A DNA stretch of 64,000 bases from Microbacterium sp. UFMG61 (lineage in GTDB: Bacteria; Actinomycetota; Actinomycetes; Actinomycetales; Microbacteriaceae), in contig NZ_JACAFP010000001.1 of NCBI RefSeq assembly GCF_015354505.1, forward strand, positions 26,040-90,039. Reading direction: 5' to 3'. A program made the position numbers and the translations under genes. A model generated the notes under the pieces. It had not been told where the DNA came from, did no database searches, and saw only the letters and a program-made list of their open reading frames with translations. Numbering within the stretch: position 1 is the stretch's first letter; each line of letters opens with the position of its first letter. Below, in pieces: positions 50,517 through 60,265 of the stretch.

Positions 50517-51527
50517 TCAGGCCGACTCTCTCCACACGACCGGCGTCGGCAGCATGATGCCCGCCCGCGGGCGCTGATCGTCGCGCAGCTGCGCGAGGAC
50601 GGATGCCGCGGCGGCCGCGCCGAGCCCCTGCGCGGGCTGGTCGACGGTCGACAGCTGCGGCGTCGTGCGGGTGGCCCAGGTGCTGTTGTCGAACCCGACG
50701 ACGCCCACATCCTCCGGAACGCGTCGGCCCGCTTCGCGCAGGGCCCACATGGCGCCAGCGGCGACGGCATCCGAGGCGGCGAACACCCCGTCGATGTCGG
50801 GCACGCGCTCGAGCAGTCGCGTCATCGCGGCGGCGCCGTCGGCGTACGAGTACAGCGGCACCTCTTCGACGAGGGCCGGGTCGAAGGCGTCGCCGAGCGC
50901 GTCGGTGAAGCCCGCGAGACGGTCGGTGCCCGAGTCGCGGTCGAGCGCGGCCGCGATCATTCCGACGCGCCTCCGCCCCGTCGCCAGGAGGCGTGAGGTC
51001 ACGGCCTTCGCGGCGCCGCGGTTGTCGACGCCGACCCAGGCGGCGTCCACGTCGGGCGGGTGGCCGACGTAGGCGACCGGCAGGTCGAGGCGCATGACGG
51101 CCTTGGTGATGGGGTCCTGCGCTCGCGCCGAGACGATCACGGCGCCGTCGACGAAGCCGCCGTTCAGATACCGTGCGACGCGTTCGGTGTCTCGCACCGA
51201 GTCCACCACGAGGCACACCATCTGATAGTCCGCCTCGGACAGCGTCTCGTTCGTGCCCAGCATGATCGCGCCGATGTTGGGGTCTTCGAGGAACAGCGCG
51301 TGCGGCTCGTGAACGATGAACGCGATGGCCTGGGTGCGCTGGCGCACGAGGTTCTGCGCGGCGGTGTTCGGCACGTAGCCGACCTCGCGGATCGCGTCTT
51401 CGATGGCGGTGCGCGCGGCATCCGACACGTAGCCGCCGTTGATCACCCGGCTGACGGTTCCCCTCGACACTCCGGCCACGCGCGCCACGTCGTGCACGGT
51501 GCTGCGACGACGGGCGGAAGTGCTCAT
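50517..51527 (-). CDS. LacI-family repressor of the galactoside operon
   Basis: A 336-residue LacI/GalR regulator. The HTH and hinge are TVHDVARVAGVSRGTVSRVINGGYVSDAART; the periplasmic-binding-like domain follows from about residue 60, with GIFxxSDxxAxGA-like GVFAASDAVAAGAMWALREAG near 255. It is divergent from the GH42 gene, and two TGTGCAC-type operators lie in the shared promoter region. It should release DNA when a galactoside is present. Start at 51527 chosen for the MSTSARRRSTVHDVA beginning. Confidence 0.93.
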   Translation of the reverse strand: MSTSARRRSTVHDVARVAGVSRGTVSRVINGGYVSDAARTAIEDAIREVGYVPNTAAQNLVRQRTQAIAFIVHEPHALFLEDPNIGAIMLGTNETLSEADYQMVCLVVDSVRDTERVARYLNGGFVDGAVIVSARAQDPITKAVMRLDLPVAYVGHPPDVDAAWVGVDNRGAAKAVTSRLLATGRRRVGMIAAALDRDSGTDRLAGFTDALGDAFDPALVEEVPLYSYADGAAAMTRLLERVPDIDGVFAASDAVAAGAMWALREAGRRVPEDVGVVGFDNSTWATRTTPQLSTVDQPAQGLGAAAAASVLAQLRDDQRPRAGIMLPTPVVWRESA

Positions 51528-51582
51528 GATCCACAGCCTAGCGACCCGGACTTGACGAGATTCGTCACGACATGCAACGATG

Positions 51583-51642
51583 TGTGCACGTTCACAGAAA
51601 TCCCGATCGCTGTTCTCATGCCGCGAACTGTGCACGTGCACA
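51583..51642. promoter_or_regulatory. Two LacI-type operators in the lacI-GH42 gap
   Basis: TGTGCACGTTCACA (51583-51596) and TGTGCACGTGCACA (51629-51642, a perfect palindrome) lie 46 bases apart centre to centre, both in the intergenic region. The second is 25 bases before the GH42 start. CpG-centred even-spaced palindromes are the usual sites for LacI/GalR proteins, and two sites allow cooperative binding. Confidence 0.8.
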
Positions 51643-51667
51643 CATGATCCGCAAAGGAGCGCCTCGC

Positions 51668-53677
51668 ATGGCCGCCGCAGTGTCCGACCGCATCGCCACC
51701 CTCTCCGCAGGGCGCGGCCTCGTCTTCGGATGCGACTACAACCCCGAGCAGTGGGACCGCAGCGTCTGGCCCGACGACGTGCGGCTCATGCAGCAGGCGG
51801 GCGTCGGACTCGTGGCGATCAACATCTTCGGCTGGTCGTCGATCAACCCGGCCAGGGGAGTGTGGGATTTCAGTGCGCTCGACGAGATCATCGCGCTGCT
51901 GCACTCGGCAGGGATTCGCATCAACCTCGGCACCGGCACGGCGTCACCCGCACCGTGGCTCACCGCCGCACACCCCGAGATCCTCCCGGTCGGCGAAGAC
52001 GGCACGGTCTTCCAGCAGGGCGGACGCCAGGGCTACTGCCCGAGCTCGCCGATCTTCCGCGCCTACGCCGCCGAGGTCGTGACCCGCGTGGTCGAGCGCT
52101 ACGGCGACCACCCCGCCGTGTCGCTCTGGCATGTGTCGAACGAGCTGGGCTGCCACAACGCTCTCTGCTACTGCGACACGAGCGCCGAGGCGTTCCGGGG
52201 CTGGCTGCGCGACCGCTACGACGACATCGACGCGCTCAACCGCGCGTGGGGCACCACATTCTGGAGCCAGCGCTACAGCGACTTCGACGACGTGCGCGTG
52301 CCCGCTCAGGCGCTGTCGCTGCGCAACCCCGGTCAGATCCTCGACTTCCAGCGCTTCAGCTCCGACGAGCAGCTCGCGCTCTACCGGGCCGAGGCGGCGA
52401 TCCTGCGCGAGCGCAGCGACGTGCCGGTCACGACCAACTTCATGGTCACCGCGCACATCCGCAACCTCGACTACTGGACGTGGGCGGGCGACATGGATCT
52501 GATCGCCAACGACCACTACCTCGATCGCCGCCTCGACGACGCCCGAGAAGAGCTCTCGTTCGCCGCCGACCTCACCCGCGGTCTCGCCCAGGGTGCGCCC
52601 TGGCTGCTGATGGAGACATCGACCGGTGCCGTGAACTGGCAGCCGTACAACCTCGCCAAGGCCCCGGGTGAACTGCAGCGCAACATCGCCGCGCACGTCG
52701 CGCGCGGTGCCGACGGCATCTGCTTCTTCCAGTGGCGGGCGTCCACCCAGGGTGCCGAGAAGTATCACACGGCCCTCGTGCCGCACGCGGGTGAGGACTC
52801 CGATCAGTGGCGCGATGTCGTCGAGCTGGGCGGGCTGCTCGAGCGCCTCGGCGAGGTCGCGGGCACCCGCGTCGCCGCCGACGCCGCGCTGTTCTTCTCG
52901 TGGGAGAGCTGGTGGGCCGCCGAGAACGAGGGCCGTCCGAGTGAGGCGCTCACCTACCTCGGCCAGGTGCACGCGGCGCACGCGGCGCTGTCGGATGCCG
53001 GTGTCACCACCGACGTCGTGCGTCCGGGCGGCGATCTCGACGGCTACCGCCTGCTGATCGTCCCGGCGCTGCACCTCATCAGCGATGCGGATGCCGCGGC
53101 GATCGCCCGCGCCGTCGAGAACGGCGCGACCGCGCTGATCACCTTCTTCAGCGGCATCGTCGACGAGCAGGACCGGGTGCGCACCGGCGGATACCCCGGC
53201 GCGTTCCGCGACCTGCTCGGCATCCGCTCGGAGGAGTTCGCGCCCCTGCGTCCGGGGGAGACCGTGTTCCTCACCGACGGCACGAGCGGATCGGTATGGG
53301 CCGAGCGACTCAAGACGACGGATGCCGAGACCGTGGCGTCGTTCGCCGACGGCCCCGCCGCAGGCGGCCCCGCGCTCACCCGTCGCGAGGCGGGAAAGGG
53401 TGCGGCCTGGTTCGTCGCCACGCAGCCCGACCGCATCGCCTACCGGGATCTGATCGCGCGCCTCGCCTCGGACGCGGGCATCGCGACGCACACGGGGGCG
53501 AGCCGCGACGTCGAGATCGTCCGGCGCTCGGGGGAGAACGGCAGCTACCTGTTCGTCATCAACCACGGCGACTCCGGCGCCGAGGTCGTTGCCACGGGGC
53601 ACGACCTCGTCACCGACGCACCCGCCACCGGCTTCGTCCCGGCCGGCGGAGTCCGCATCATCAAGGAGGATGTATGA
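51668..53677 (+). CDS. GH42 beta-galactosidase
   Basis: A 669-residue GH42 enzyme. GCDYNPEQWDRSVWPDDVRLM is the family N-terminus; the acid/base Glu is in WHVSNELGCHNALC (~158) with cysteines that may bind zinc (CHNALCYCD), and the nucleophile Glu is in LLMETSTGAVNW (~316). The C-terminal trimerisation domain ends with GFVPAGGVRIIKEDV. It hydrolyses beta-galactosides such as lactose or galacto-oligosaccharides inside the cell. AAGGAG precedes the ATG by about 10 bases; an upstream ATG at 51644 is less likely. It overlaps the first permease (ATGA). Confidence 0.93.
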   Translation: MAAAVSDRIATLSAGRGLVFGCDYNPEQWDRSVWPDDVRLMQQAGVGLVAINIFGWSSINPARGVWDFSALDEIIALLHSAGIRINLGTGTASPAPWLTAAHPEILPVGEDGTVFQQGGRQGYCPSSPIFRAYAAEVVTRVVERYGDHPAVSLWHVSNELGCHNALCYCDTSAEAFRGWLRDRYDDIDALNRAWGTTFWSQRYSDFDDVRVPAQALSLRNPGQILDFQRFSSDEQLALYRAEAAILRERSDVPVTTNFMVTAHIRNLDYWTWAGDMDLIANDHYLDRRLDDAREELSFAADLTRGLAQGAPWLLMETSTGAVNWQPYNLAKAPGELQRNIAAHVARGADGICFFQWRASTQGAEKYHTALVPHAGEDSDQWRDVVELGGLLERLGEVAGTRVAADAALFFSWESWWAAENEGRPSEALTYLGQVHAAHAALSDAGVTTDVVRPGGDLDGYRLLIVPALHLISDADAAAIARAVENGATALITFFSGIVDEQDRVRTGGYPGAFRDLLGIRSEEFAPLRPGETVFLTDGTSGSVWAERLKTTDAETVASFADGPAAGGPALTRREAGKGAAWFVATQPDRIAYRDLIARLASDAGIATHTGASRDVEIVRRSGENGSYLFVINHGDSGAEVVATGHDLVTDAPATGFVPAGGVRIIKEDV

Positions 53678-54603
53678 CCACCACGCTCACCGCTCCGGCG
53701 GTCGGCTCGGCGCCCCCGGCGCCCGGTCGCCGCCGCCGCATCCCGCACAAGGGCGCGATCGCGTTCCTCCTCGTGCCGTTCGGCGTGCTCTTCGCACTGT
53801 TCTACGTCGTGCCCATCGCCTATGCGTTCTGGCAGTCGCTGCTGGTCGTGAAGCGCGACGGCACCTTCGGCAAGGCCGAAGAGGTGTTCGGCGGCCTCAC
53901 CCAGTACGTGCTCGTGTTCCAGAACGAGGCGTTCTGGGCCTCGATGGGGCGGATGCTGATGTTCGGGGTCGTGCAGGTGCCGGTCATGCTCGGCCTGGCC
54001 CTGGTCTTCGCGCTGCTGCTCGACTCGCCGCTCGTGCGCGGCAAGCGCTTCTTCCGCCTCGCGTTCTTCGTGCCGTACGCGGTGCCCGGCGTGATCGCCG
54101 CCATCATGTGGGGATCGCTGTTCTCGCCGAACCTGTCGCCGTTCACCGCGATCACGAAGAACATCGACTTCCTCGGCGCCGACCTGGTGCTGTGGTCGAT
54201 CGCGAACGTCGTGACCTGGGTCTACGTCGGCTACAACATGCTGATCATCTACTCGGCGCTGCTCTCGATCCCGCAGGAGCTCTACGAAGCGGCTCGCCTC
54301 GACGGCGCGAGCCAGTGGCGCATCGCCTGGTCGATCAAGATCCCGCTGGTGCGCCCGGCGATCGTCATGACCGCGATCTTCTCGATCATCGGCACGCTGC
54401 AGCTGCTCGCCGAGCCGCAGGTGTTCCGGTCGTTCAGCTCCGCGGTCACCAGCACCTTCACCCCGAACATGACCGTCTACGCCACGGCATCCATCCCGAA
54501 CACCAACCTGGCGGCGGCCTTCTCGGTCGTGCTCGCCGTGACGACCTTCGTGCTGTCGTTCGGCTTCATGAAGTACATGCAGCGCAAGGAGCAGAACGCA
54601 TGA
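53674..54603 (+). CDS. Galactoside ABC transporter permease 1 (MalF-like)
   Basis: A 309-residue permease with six membrane helices. AIAFLLVPFGVLFALFYVVPIAYAFW is helix 1 and the EAA loop is ELYEAARLDGASQWRIAWSIKIPL near 210. Start and stop overlap the flanking genes by four bases each, so it is translated in series with the GH42 and the second permease. The system lacks its own ATPase. Confidence 0.92.
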   Translation: MTTTLTAPAVGSAPPAPGRRRRIPHKGAIAFLLVPFGVLFALFYVVPIAYAFWQSLLVVKRDGTFGKAEEVFGGLTQYVLVFQNEAFWASMGRMLMFGVVQVPVMLGLALVFALLLDSPLVRGKRFFRLAFFVPYAVPGVIAAIMWGSLFSPNLSPFTAITKNIDFLGADLVLWSIANVVTWVYVGYNMLIIYSALLSIPQELYEAARLDGASQWRIAWSIKIPLVRPAIVMTAIFSIIGTLQLLAEPQVFRSFSSAVTSTFTPNMTVYATASIPNTNLAAAFSVVLAVTTFVLSFGFMKYMQRKEQNA

Positions 54604-55508
54604 GCACCATGTCGATCGTCGCCCCGGGTCGCGCGTCGAAGCGCGGCACCGCCACGGGCGGAAAGGCCGCTCGCGAATCGGGCATCTCGCGCACCGCCGC
54701 GATGCTGATCATGGCCGTGTTCACGGTCTACTTCCTGCTGCCGCTGTGGTGGCTGCTCGTCGCGTCCAGCAAGGAGACCGGCGACATCCTGACCACGGCT
54801 CCGCTGTGGTTCGCCGACTTCCACCTGTTCGACAACATCGCCGAGCTGTTCACCTACCGCGACGGCATCTACCTGCGCTGGCTGCTGAACTCGGTGCTCT
54901 ACGCCGCGCTCGGTGGTGCCATCGCCACGCTGCTCGCCGCCATGGCCGGCTACGCGCTGGCCAAGTACCGCTTCCCGGGTCGCGACCTGATGTTCGACAT
55001 CGTGCTCGGTGGGGTTCTCGTGCCCGCGACCGCGCTCGCGCTGCCGCTGTTCCTGATCTTCAGCCAGGCGCAGCTGACCAACACGTTCTGGTCGGTCTTC
55101 CTGCCCTCGATCGTGAGTCCGTTCGGGGTGTACCTGGCGCGGATCTTCGCGAGCTCCTCGGTGCCCGACGAGCTGCTCGAGGCCAGCCGCCTCGACGGCG
55201 CGGGCGAGATCCGCACGTTCTTCACGGTCAGCATCCGTCTGATGACCCCGGCGCTTGTGACGATGTTCCTGTTCCAGTTCGTGGCCATCTGGAACAACTT
55301 CTTCCTGCCGATGATCATGCTGCGCAGCGAAGAGCTCTTCCCCGTCGTCTTCGGTCTCTACAACTGGAACAACCAGCTGAACCAGTTGCCCGAACTCCGC
55401 GGTCTCGTGCTGATCGGCGCTCTGCTGTCGGTCATCCCGCTGATCGTGACCTTCCTCCTGCTCCAGCGCTTCTGGCGCAACGGACTGGGCGCCGGCGCCC
55501 TGAAGTGA
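54600..55508 (+). CDS. Galactoside ABC transporter permease 2 (MalG-like)
   Basis: A 302-residue permease with six membrane helices. AVFTVYFLLPLWWLLVAS is helix 1, the EAA loop is ELLEASRLDGAGEIRTFFTVSIRL near 195, and FQFVAIWNNFFLPMIML is the MalG-type region. It overlaps permease 1 by ATGA and is 100 bases before the binding-protein gene. Confidence 0.92.
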   Translation: MSTMSIVAPGRASKRGTATGGKAARESGISRTAAMLIMAVFTVYFLLPLWWLLVASSKETGDILTTAPLWFADFHLFDNIAELFTYRDGIYLRWLLNSVLYAALGGAIATLLAAMAGYALAKYRFPGRDLMFDIVLGGVLVPATALALPLFLIFSQAQLTNTFWSVFLPSIVSPFGVYLARIFASSSVPDELLEASRLDGAGEIRTFFTVSIRLMTPALVTMFLFQFVAIWNNFFLPMIMLRSEELFPVVFGLYNWNNQLNQLPELRGLVLIGALLSVIPLIVTFLLLQRFWRNGLGAGALK

Positions 55509-55608
55509 GCAGGCCGCCGCGCGGTTCGACCGCGCGGCACCGCACCACCCGCATCACCCCCACCCACAGCACCACACGCACCACATCGCATCCATGAAAG
55601 GGATCGAA

Positions 55609-56934
55609 ATGCATTCGAAGAAGAAGGCAGCGGCCGTCATCGCCATCTCGGCGTTCGCGCTCGCAGGCTGCTCCGCCGGCGGCGGAGACAGCACCGGCGG
55701 CGATGCAGCCGTCGCATGCACCCCGGCTGACGGCGACGTCACGCTCGAGTTCACCTCCTGGATCCCCGGCATCGAAGACGTCGTGGAGATCTGGAACGAC
55801 GCCAACCCGGAGATCCAGGTGAAGGTGCAGACCGGCCCGAACGGCAACGGTGGCACGTACCAGAACTTCTTCAACCAGATCAAGGCGGGCGACGCCCCGG
55901 ACCTCGGCCAGATCGAGTACGACGCCCTGCCGAACTTCCTCGTGCAGGACGGCGTCGAAGACCTCAGCGCGTGCGAAGACGTCGTCGCCGCCGAGGACCA
56001 GTTCGTCGACTGGGCCTGGGGGCAGGTCACGCTCGGCACCGACAGCGTCTACGGCATCCCGCAGGACACCGGCCCCATGGCGCTGTTCTACCGTGCCGAC
56101 CTGTTCGAGCAGAACGGCATCGCGATCCCCACCACCTGGGACGAGTACCGTGAGGCCGCCGTGAAGGTCCGCGAACTCGGCGGCTACATCACCATCTTCT
56201 CGCAGTCCGACATCAACCAGTTCGCCGGCTTCGCCTGGCAGGACGGCGCGCAGTGGTTCTCGAGCGACGACGCCGGGTGGACCGTGACCCTCGCCGACGA
56301 CGCCACCACCACGGTCGCCGAGTTCTGGCAGGGCATGCTCGACGACGACCTCGTCGCGACGGTTCCCGCGTGGACCGACGAGTGGAACAACGCCTACAAC
56401 TCGGGCGAGGTCTGGACCTGGAACTCCGCCGTCTGGGGAGCCAACTCGATCTCGAGCGGTGCACCCGACACGGCCGGCAACTGGGCCGTCGCACCGCTGC
56501 CGCAGTGGGAGGCCGGAGCGACGGCCGCCGGAAACTGGGGCGGATCGTCGACCGCCGTCCTCAAGGGCAGCGAGCACGTCTACGAGGCGACCAAGTTCGC
56601 GCTGTGGCTCAACACCTCCGACGAGGCGCTGACCGCGCTCGCCGAGGCCGCCAACCTCTACCCGGCCACCACCGCGGGCCTGACCCTGCCGGTCTACGCC
56701 GAGGGCGTGGACTTCTACGGCGGCCAGAAGATCTACGACGTGTTCGCCGAGGCGGCCACGCAGGTCTCGCCCGACTTCGCGTGGGGTCCGACCATGACGC
56801 AGACGTACGCCGACGTCTCCGACGGCTTCAAGGCCGCGGTCTCGGGCAGCGGCACCCTGCTCGACGCGATCGAAGAGGGGCAGACGTCGACGATCGACGC
56901 CCTCAAGGCGGCGTCGATCCCCGTCACCGAGTAA
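55609..56934 (+). CDS. Galactoside ABC transporter substrate-binding lipoprotein
   Basis: A 441-residue family-1 binding protein. The lipoprotein signal ends AISAFALAGCSAGGG (lipobox LAGC); VTLEFTSWIPGIEDVVEIWND, then APDLGQIEYDALPNFLVQDGV and GIPQDTGPMALFYRADLFEQNGI follow the MalE-like fold. The start at 55609 has AAGGGA five bases upstream; the ATG at 55594 has no site. It supplies the galactoside permease pair. A strong terminator follows 25 bases after its stop. Confidence 0.9.
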   Translation: MHSKKKAAAVIAISAFALAGCSAGGGDSTGGDAAVACTPADGDVTLEFTSWIPGIEDVVEIWNDANPEIQVKVQTGPNGNGGTYQNFFNQIKAGDAPDLGQIEYDALPNFLVQDGVEDLSACEDVVAAEDQFVDWAWGQVTLGTDSVYGIPQDTGPMALFYRADLFEQNGIAIPTTWDEYREAAVKVRELGGYITIFSQSDINQFAGFAWQDGAQWFSSDDAGWTVTLADDATTTVAEFWQGMLDDDLVATVPAWTDEWNNAYNSGEVWTWNSAVWGANSISSGAPDTAGNWAVAPLPQWEAGATAAGNWGGSSTAVLKGSEHVYEATKFALWLNTSDEALTALAEAANLYPATTAGLTLPVYAEGVDFYGGQKIYDVFAEAATQVSPDFAWGPTMTQTYADVSDGFKAAVSGSGTLLDAIEEGQTSTIDALKAASIPVTE

Positions 56935-56959
56935 CCACTCGGCGTCTGTAACACCCTGC

Positions 56960-56998
56960 GAGGCCCACCCGTATGCTCACGGGTGGGCCTCCCTTCTC
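56960..56998 (+). terminator. Intrinsic terminator after the binding-protein gene
   Basis: GAGGCCCACCCG (56960-56971) pairs perfectly with CGGGTGGGCCTC (56980-56991), 12 bases, loop TATGCTCA, followed by CCTTCT. It lies between the binding protein and the GH36 gene, whose start is only about 20 bases on. It may thus attenuate the GH36 gene, or protect the binding-protein mRNA. Confidence 0.8.
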
Positions 56999-57011
56999 GT
57001 CTGGAGCGGCA

Positions 57012-59132
57012 ATGAGCGAACTCGTCCACCTGACCTCGGCCGGCGTGAGCGTCGTCATCGACACAGACCGTGCGCGTCTGCTGCACTGGGGCGCCGAGCT
57101 CGCCGACGCCGACCTCGCGGCCCTGCGCGCATCGTCGACGGGATCGGTCACGTTCAGTTCGTTCGATGCGCCCCGCACGGTTCCGCTGCTCGCCGTCGAG
57201 GCCGACGGGTGGTCGGGAGCGCCGGCGCTCGCGTGGCATCGGGGCGGACGGCACAGTGCACCCCTGCTGCGGTCGGCGGGGTGGGAGTCGACGCCCTCGA
57301 CGCTGCGAGCCCGGTTCGAGGATGCCGGGGCGGGCGCTGTGGTCGTGCTCGATCTCGCGCTGGATGCCGGGGGAGCGCTGACCGCGCAGGTGTCGGTCAC
57401 GAGCACCGCATCCGCCGACGAGCCGCTCGACCTGCTGGCCGCACGCGTGCTGCTGCCCATCCCCGCCTACGCGACCGAGGTGCTCGATCACACCGGACGC
57501 TGGACGGGGGAGCGCCACCCGCAGCGCGGACCCCTGCGCCACGGCGCGCACCTGCGACAGGTGCGGCGCGGTCGCGGCGGCCACGATTCCCCCTACCTCA
57601 CGGTCGTCGGCGCCGACGGATTCGGCTTCCGTCGTGGCGAGGTGTGGGCCGCCCACGTCGCCTGGAGCGGCGACCTCGAGGTCGGTGTCGAGCGGCTGCC
57701 CGAGGGGGCAGGCGTGCACGGCGCGGTGCTCGGCGGCGGCGAGCTGCTGCTGCCGGGTGAGATCCGTCTCGCGGCGGGGGAGACCTACACCTCGCCGGTC
57801 GTGTACCTGGCCTACGGCGAGAGCGGGCTGGATGCCGTCTCGAACCGCCTGCACCGCGCCGCACGGGCGCTGCCCGGCCACCCCTCGACCCCGCGCCCGC
57901 TCGTGCTGAACACCTGGGAGGCCGTGTACTTCGACCACGACCCGGCGAAGATCCGCGCGCTTGCCGAAGCCGGAGCATCCGTCGGGGTCGAGCGGTTCGT
58001 GCTCGATGACGGCTGGTTCACGGGACGCCCCGACGACCGCTCGGGACTCGGAGACTGGTTCGTCGACGGTGAGAAGTGGCCCGACGGGCTGCGTCCGCTC
58101 GCCGACCACGTGCACGGACTCGGCATGCAGTTCGGCCTGTGGTTCGAGCCCGAGATGGTGAACCCCGTGTCCGAGCTCGCGCGACAGCATCCGGACTGGA
58201 TCCTGCAGGCATCGGCGGACTCGGCGACCTGGCGGCACCAGAAGGTGCTCGACCTCACGAATCCGGATGCCGCGGCCTTCGTGCTCGAACGCATCAGCGC
58301 GCTCGTGACCGAGGTCGGCATCGACTTCATCAAGTGGGATCACAACCGTGACCTGCACGCCGCGGTGTCGCCTCTCACGGGGCGTGCGTCGGTGCACGCG
58401 CAGACCGCGGCGTTCTACGTGCTGCTCGACGCGCTGCGCGACCGGCATCCCTCGCTCGAGATCGAGTCGTGCGCGAGCGGAGGCGCCCGCGTCGACCTGG
58501 GCGTGCTCAGCCGTACGCAGCGGGTGTGGGCTTCGGATTCCAACGACCCGGTCGAGCGGCAGAGCATCCAGCGGTGGACGGGCACGCTCGTTCCGCCCGA
58601 GGTCGTGGGCTCGCATGTGGGGCCGGCGATCGCCGAGACCACGCATCGGGCGGCATCCCTGCCGTTCCGCATGACCTCCGCCCTGTTCGGCCACGCGGGG
58701 ATCGAGTGGGACATCACGCTGTGCACTGATGAGGAGCGCGAGGCCCTGTCGAGATGGACGGCGCTCTACCGCGAGCTGCGACCGCTGCTGCACGGCGGCG
58801 TCACGGTGCGCTCCGACGAGGTCGACGACGAGACGCTGCTGCACGGGGTGGTCGCGCCCGACGGGTCTCGCGGAGTGTTCGCCTGGGTGCGGCTCGGCAC
58901 CTCGGCCGACGGATTCACGCCACGCACCCGCATCCCGGGGCTGGAGGCGGGGGAGCGGTACCGCCTGCGCGTGCGCGAAGACCTCGGCCGGGTGTCGCGC
59001 CATCAGGTCGCCGACCCCGAATGGATCGAGACGGGGATCGAGGCGTCGGGAGCGTTCCTCGAGCGCGTCGGAGTGCCGCTGCCGCTGCTGGCGCCCGGGG
59101 CCGCGCTGCTGGTGGACGCCGTTCGGGTGTGA
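57012..59132 (+). CDS. GH36 alpha-galactosidase
   Basis: A 706-residue alpha-galactosidase. [21 protein letters not shown] marks the start of the catalytic TIM barrel; the nucleophile Asp is in [11 protein letters not shown] (~444), and the acid/base Asp in [17 protein letters not shown] (~508). [13 protein letters not shown] supplies the cysteine-containing substrate loop. It cleaves terminal alpha-galactosyl groups of raffinose- or melibiose-type sugars, so the operon handles both beta- and alpha-galactosides. TGGAG precedes the ATG. An intrinsic terminator just upstream probably makes its expression lower than that of the transporter. Confidence 0.93.
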   Translation: MSELVHLTSAGVSVVIDTDRARLLHWGAELADADLAALRASSTGSVTFSSFDAPRTVPLLAVEADGWSGAPALAWHRGGRHSAPLLRSAGWESTPSTLRARFEDAGAGAVVVLDLALDAGGALTAQVSVTSTASADEPLDLLAARVLLPIPAYATEVLDHTGRWTGERHPQRGPLRHGAHLRQVRRGRGGHDSPYLTVVGADGFGFRRGEVWAAHVAWSGDLEVGVERLPEGAGVHGAVLGGGELLLPGEIRLAAGETYTSPVVYLAYGESGLDAVSNRLHRAARALPGHPSTPRPLVLNTWEAVYFDHDPAKIRALAEAGASVGVERFVLDDGWFTGRPDDRSGLGDWFVDGEKWPDGLRPLADHVHGLGMQFGLWFEPEMVNPVSELARQHPDWILQASADSATWRHQKVLDLTNPDAAAFVLERISALVTEVGIDFIKWDHNRDLHAAVSPLTGRASVHAQTAAFYVLLDALRDRHPSLEIESCASGGARVDLGVLSRTQRVWASDSNDPVERQSIQRWTGTLVPPEVVGSHVGPAIAETTHRAASLPFRMTSALFGHAGIEWDITLCTDEEREALSRWTALYRELRPLLHGGVTVRSDEVDDETLLHGVVAPDGSRGVFAWVRLGTSADGFTPRTRIPGLEAGERYRLRVREDLGRVSRHQVADPEWIETGIEASGAFLERVGVPLPLLAPGAALLVDAVRV

Positions 59133-59145
59133 GTCTCTCGCGTGC

Positions 59146-59293
59146 TAGACTGACTCTTTGTCTGCGCACACTCCTGTGCGCAGTTCGCATGCTGTTCTCC
59201 TTCTGGGCCCTGAGCTCGTCGAAGGGGGCGGCGTGCAGACAAGGGATCTTGGGTGGGGCCGTCCGGCCTCACGGTATAGAAGGAGTCACCATC
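59146..59293 (+). promoter_or_regulatory. Promoter and leader of rpmB-rpmG-rpsN
   Basis: An extended -10 TGC-TAGACT (59143-59151) starts a leader of about 135 bases. A perfect 9-base hairpin, CTGCGCACA-CTCC-TGTGCGCAG (59162-59183), lies near the 5' end, and a REP-like element GGCCCTGAGCTCGTCGAAGG (about 59206) follows. AAGGAG precedes the rpmB ATG. No AT-rich Zur-type palindrome is apparent. Confidence 0.45.
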
Positions 59294-59530
59294 ATGGCAG
59301 CAGTGTGCCAGGTGACCGGAGCTGTTCCCGGCTTCGGTCACAACGTCTCGCACTCGCACCGCCGGACGAAGCGTCGCTTCGACCCGAACGTGCAGAAGAA
59401 GACCTACTACGTCGCTTCGCTCGGTCGTAAGATCACGCTCAACGTGTCCGCCAAGGGCATCAAGGTGATCGACGTCCGCGGCATCGAGAACGTGGTCAAG
59501 GACCTCCAGGCGAAGGGTGTGAAGCTCTAA
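59294..59530 (+). CDS. rpmB: 50S ribosomal protein L28
   Basis: A 78-residue L28. [24 protein letters not shown] is the family signature. The N-terminus has MAAVCQVTG with a single cysteine rather than the CxxC pair, so it is the zinc-free (C-minus) type. It is followed without a gap by L33 (TAATG overlap) and S14. The start has AAGGAG at 9 bases. Confidence 0.95.
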   Translation: MAAVCQVTGAVPGFGHNVSHSHRRTKRRFDPNVQKKTYYVASLGRKITLNVSAKGIKVIDVRGIENVVKDLQAKGVKL

Positions 59531-59700
59531 TGGCCAAGAAGGCTCAGGACATCCGTCCGATCATCAAGCTGCGTTCGACGGCAGGTACGGGCTACACGTA
59601 CGTGACCAAGAAGAACCGCCGCAACACCCCTGACCGCCTCGTGCTCAAGAAGTACGACCCGGTCGTCCGTCAGCACGTCGAATTCCGAGAGGAGCGTTGA
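59530..59700 (+). CDS. rpmG: 50S ribosomal protein L33
   Basis: A 56-residue L33. [20 protein letters not shown] is the family core and the C-terminus reads [17 protein letters not shown]. There are no cysteines, so it is the zinc-free form. It overlaps rpmB by TAATG and rpsN begins three bases after its stop, giving a three-gene ribosomal unit. It is too short to appear in a 60-codon ORF list but is unambiguous. Confidence 0.95.
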   Translation: MAKKAQDIRPIIKLRSTAGTGYTYVTKKNRRNTPDRLVLKKYDPVVRQHVEFREER

Positions 59701-59703
59701 TCA

Positions 59704-60009
59704 ATGGCTAAGAAGAGCAAGATCGCTCGCAACGAGCAGCGCAAGGTCATCGTCGAGCGTTACGCAGAGCGTCGCGCCGAGCTGAAGAAGACCCTGGTCG
59801 ACCCGAACGCCACCGACGAGGCCCGCGAGGCCGCACGCGTCGGCCTGCAGAAGCTGCCGCGCAACGCGTCGCCGGCTCGCGTGCGTTCGCGCGACGTCAT
59901 CGACGGCCGCCCCCGCGGTGTCCTCACGAAGTTCGGCATCTCGCGTGTCCGCTTCCGTGACATGGCACACCGTGGCGAGCTGCCCGGTGTCACCAAGTCG
60001 AGCTGGTAA
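59704..60009 (+). CDS. rpsN: 30S ribosomal protein S14, long zinc-independent form
   Basis: A 101-residue S14. It has no CxxC zinc motif; the C-terminal [22 protein letters not shown] and [22 protein letters not shown] are typical of the long type. It stands in the rpmB-rpmG-rpsN unit rather than in the S10/spc operon. In some actinobacteria such zinc-free paralogues are Zur controlled; no Zur-like palindrome is seen upstream here, so it may be the only constitutive copy. Confidence 0.95.
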   Translation: MAKKSKIARNEQRKVIVERYAERRAELKKTLVDPNATDEAREAARVGLQKLPRNASPARVRSRDVIDGRPRGVLTKFGISRVRFRDMAHRGELPGVTKSSW

Positions 60010-60026
60010 GTCTCAGCAGACAGAAG

Positions 60027-60057
60027 GGGGCGAGGATCTTCGGATCCTCGCCCCTTT
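60027..60057 (+). terminator. Intrinsic terminator of the ribosomal protein unit
   Basis: GGGGCGAGGATC (60027-60038) pairs perfectly over 12 bases with GATCCTCGCCCC (60043-60054), with a TTCG tetraloop and a following TTT. It is the clearest terminator in the window and ends the rpmB-rpmG-rpsN transcript. Up to 60265 the DNA is non-coding, with GGCGGCCT-type short repeats. Confidence 0.9.
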
Positions 60058-60265
60058 CGCGTGTCTGGGGCGAGTGGCCGCCGGTGGCGGCGGCGCGTCG
60101 GGCGGCCTTCTCGGCGTGGGGCGGCCTCTTGCAGGTGAAACCTCCGCCCAACGCGGTGTTCGCCGCCTGAAAGTGTCTCCTGCACAGACAGGGACCCGGT
60201 CCTCGGATCCACAGATGCCGGCTGCGCGGCGGCTGTGGACCGCACCGGGCGGGCATCATCGGCGG

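Noticed and set aside
56733..59003. 756-codon minus-strand frame opposite the GH36 gene
   Set aside because: Same reason; the GH36 catalytic motifs are on the plus strand and this frame has only Arg/Pro/Gly-rich shadow sequence.
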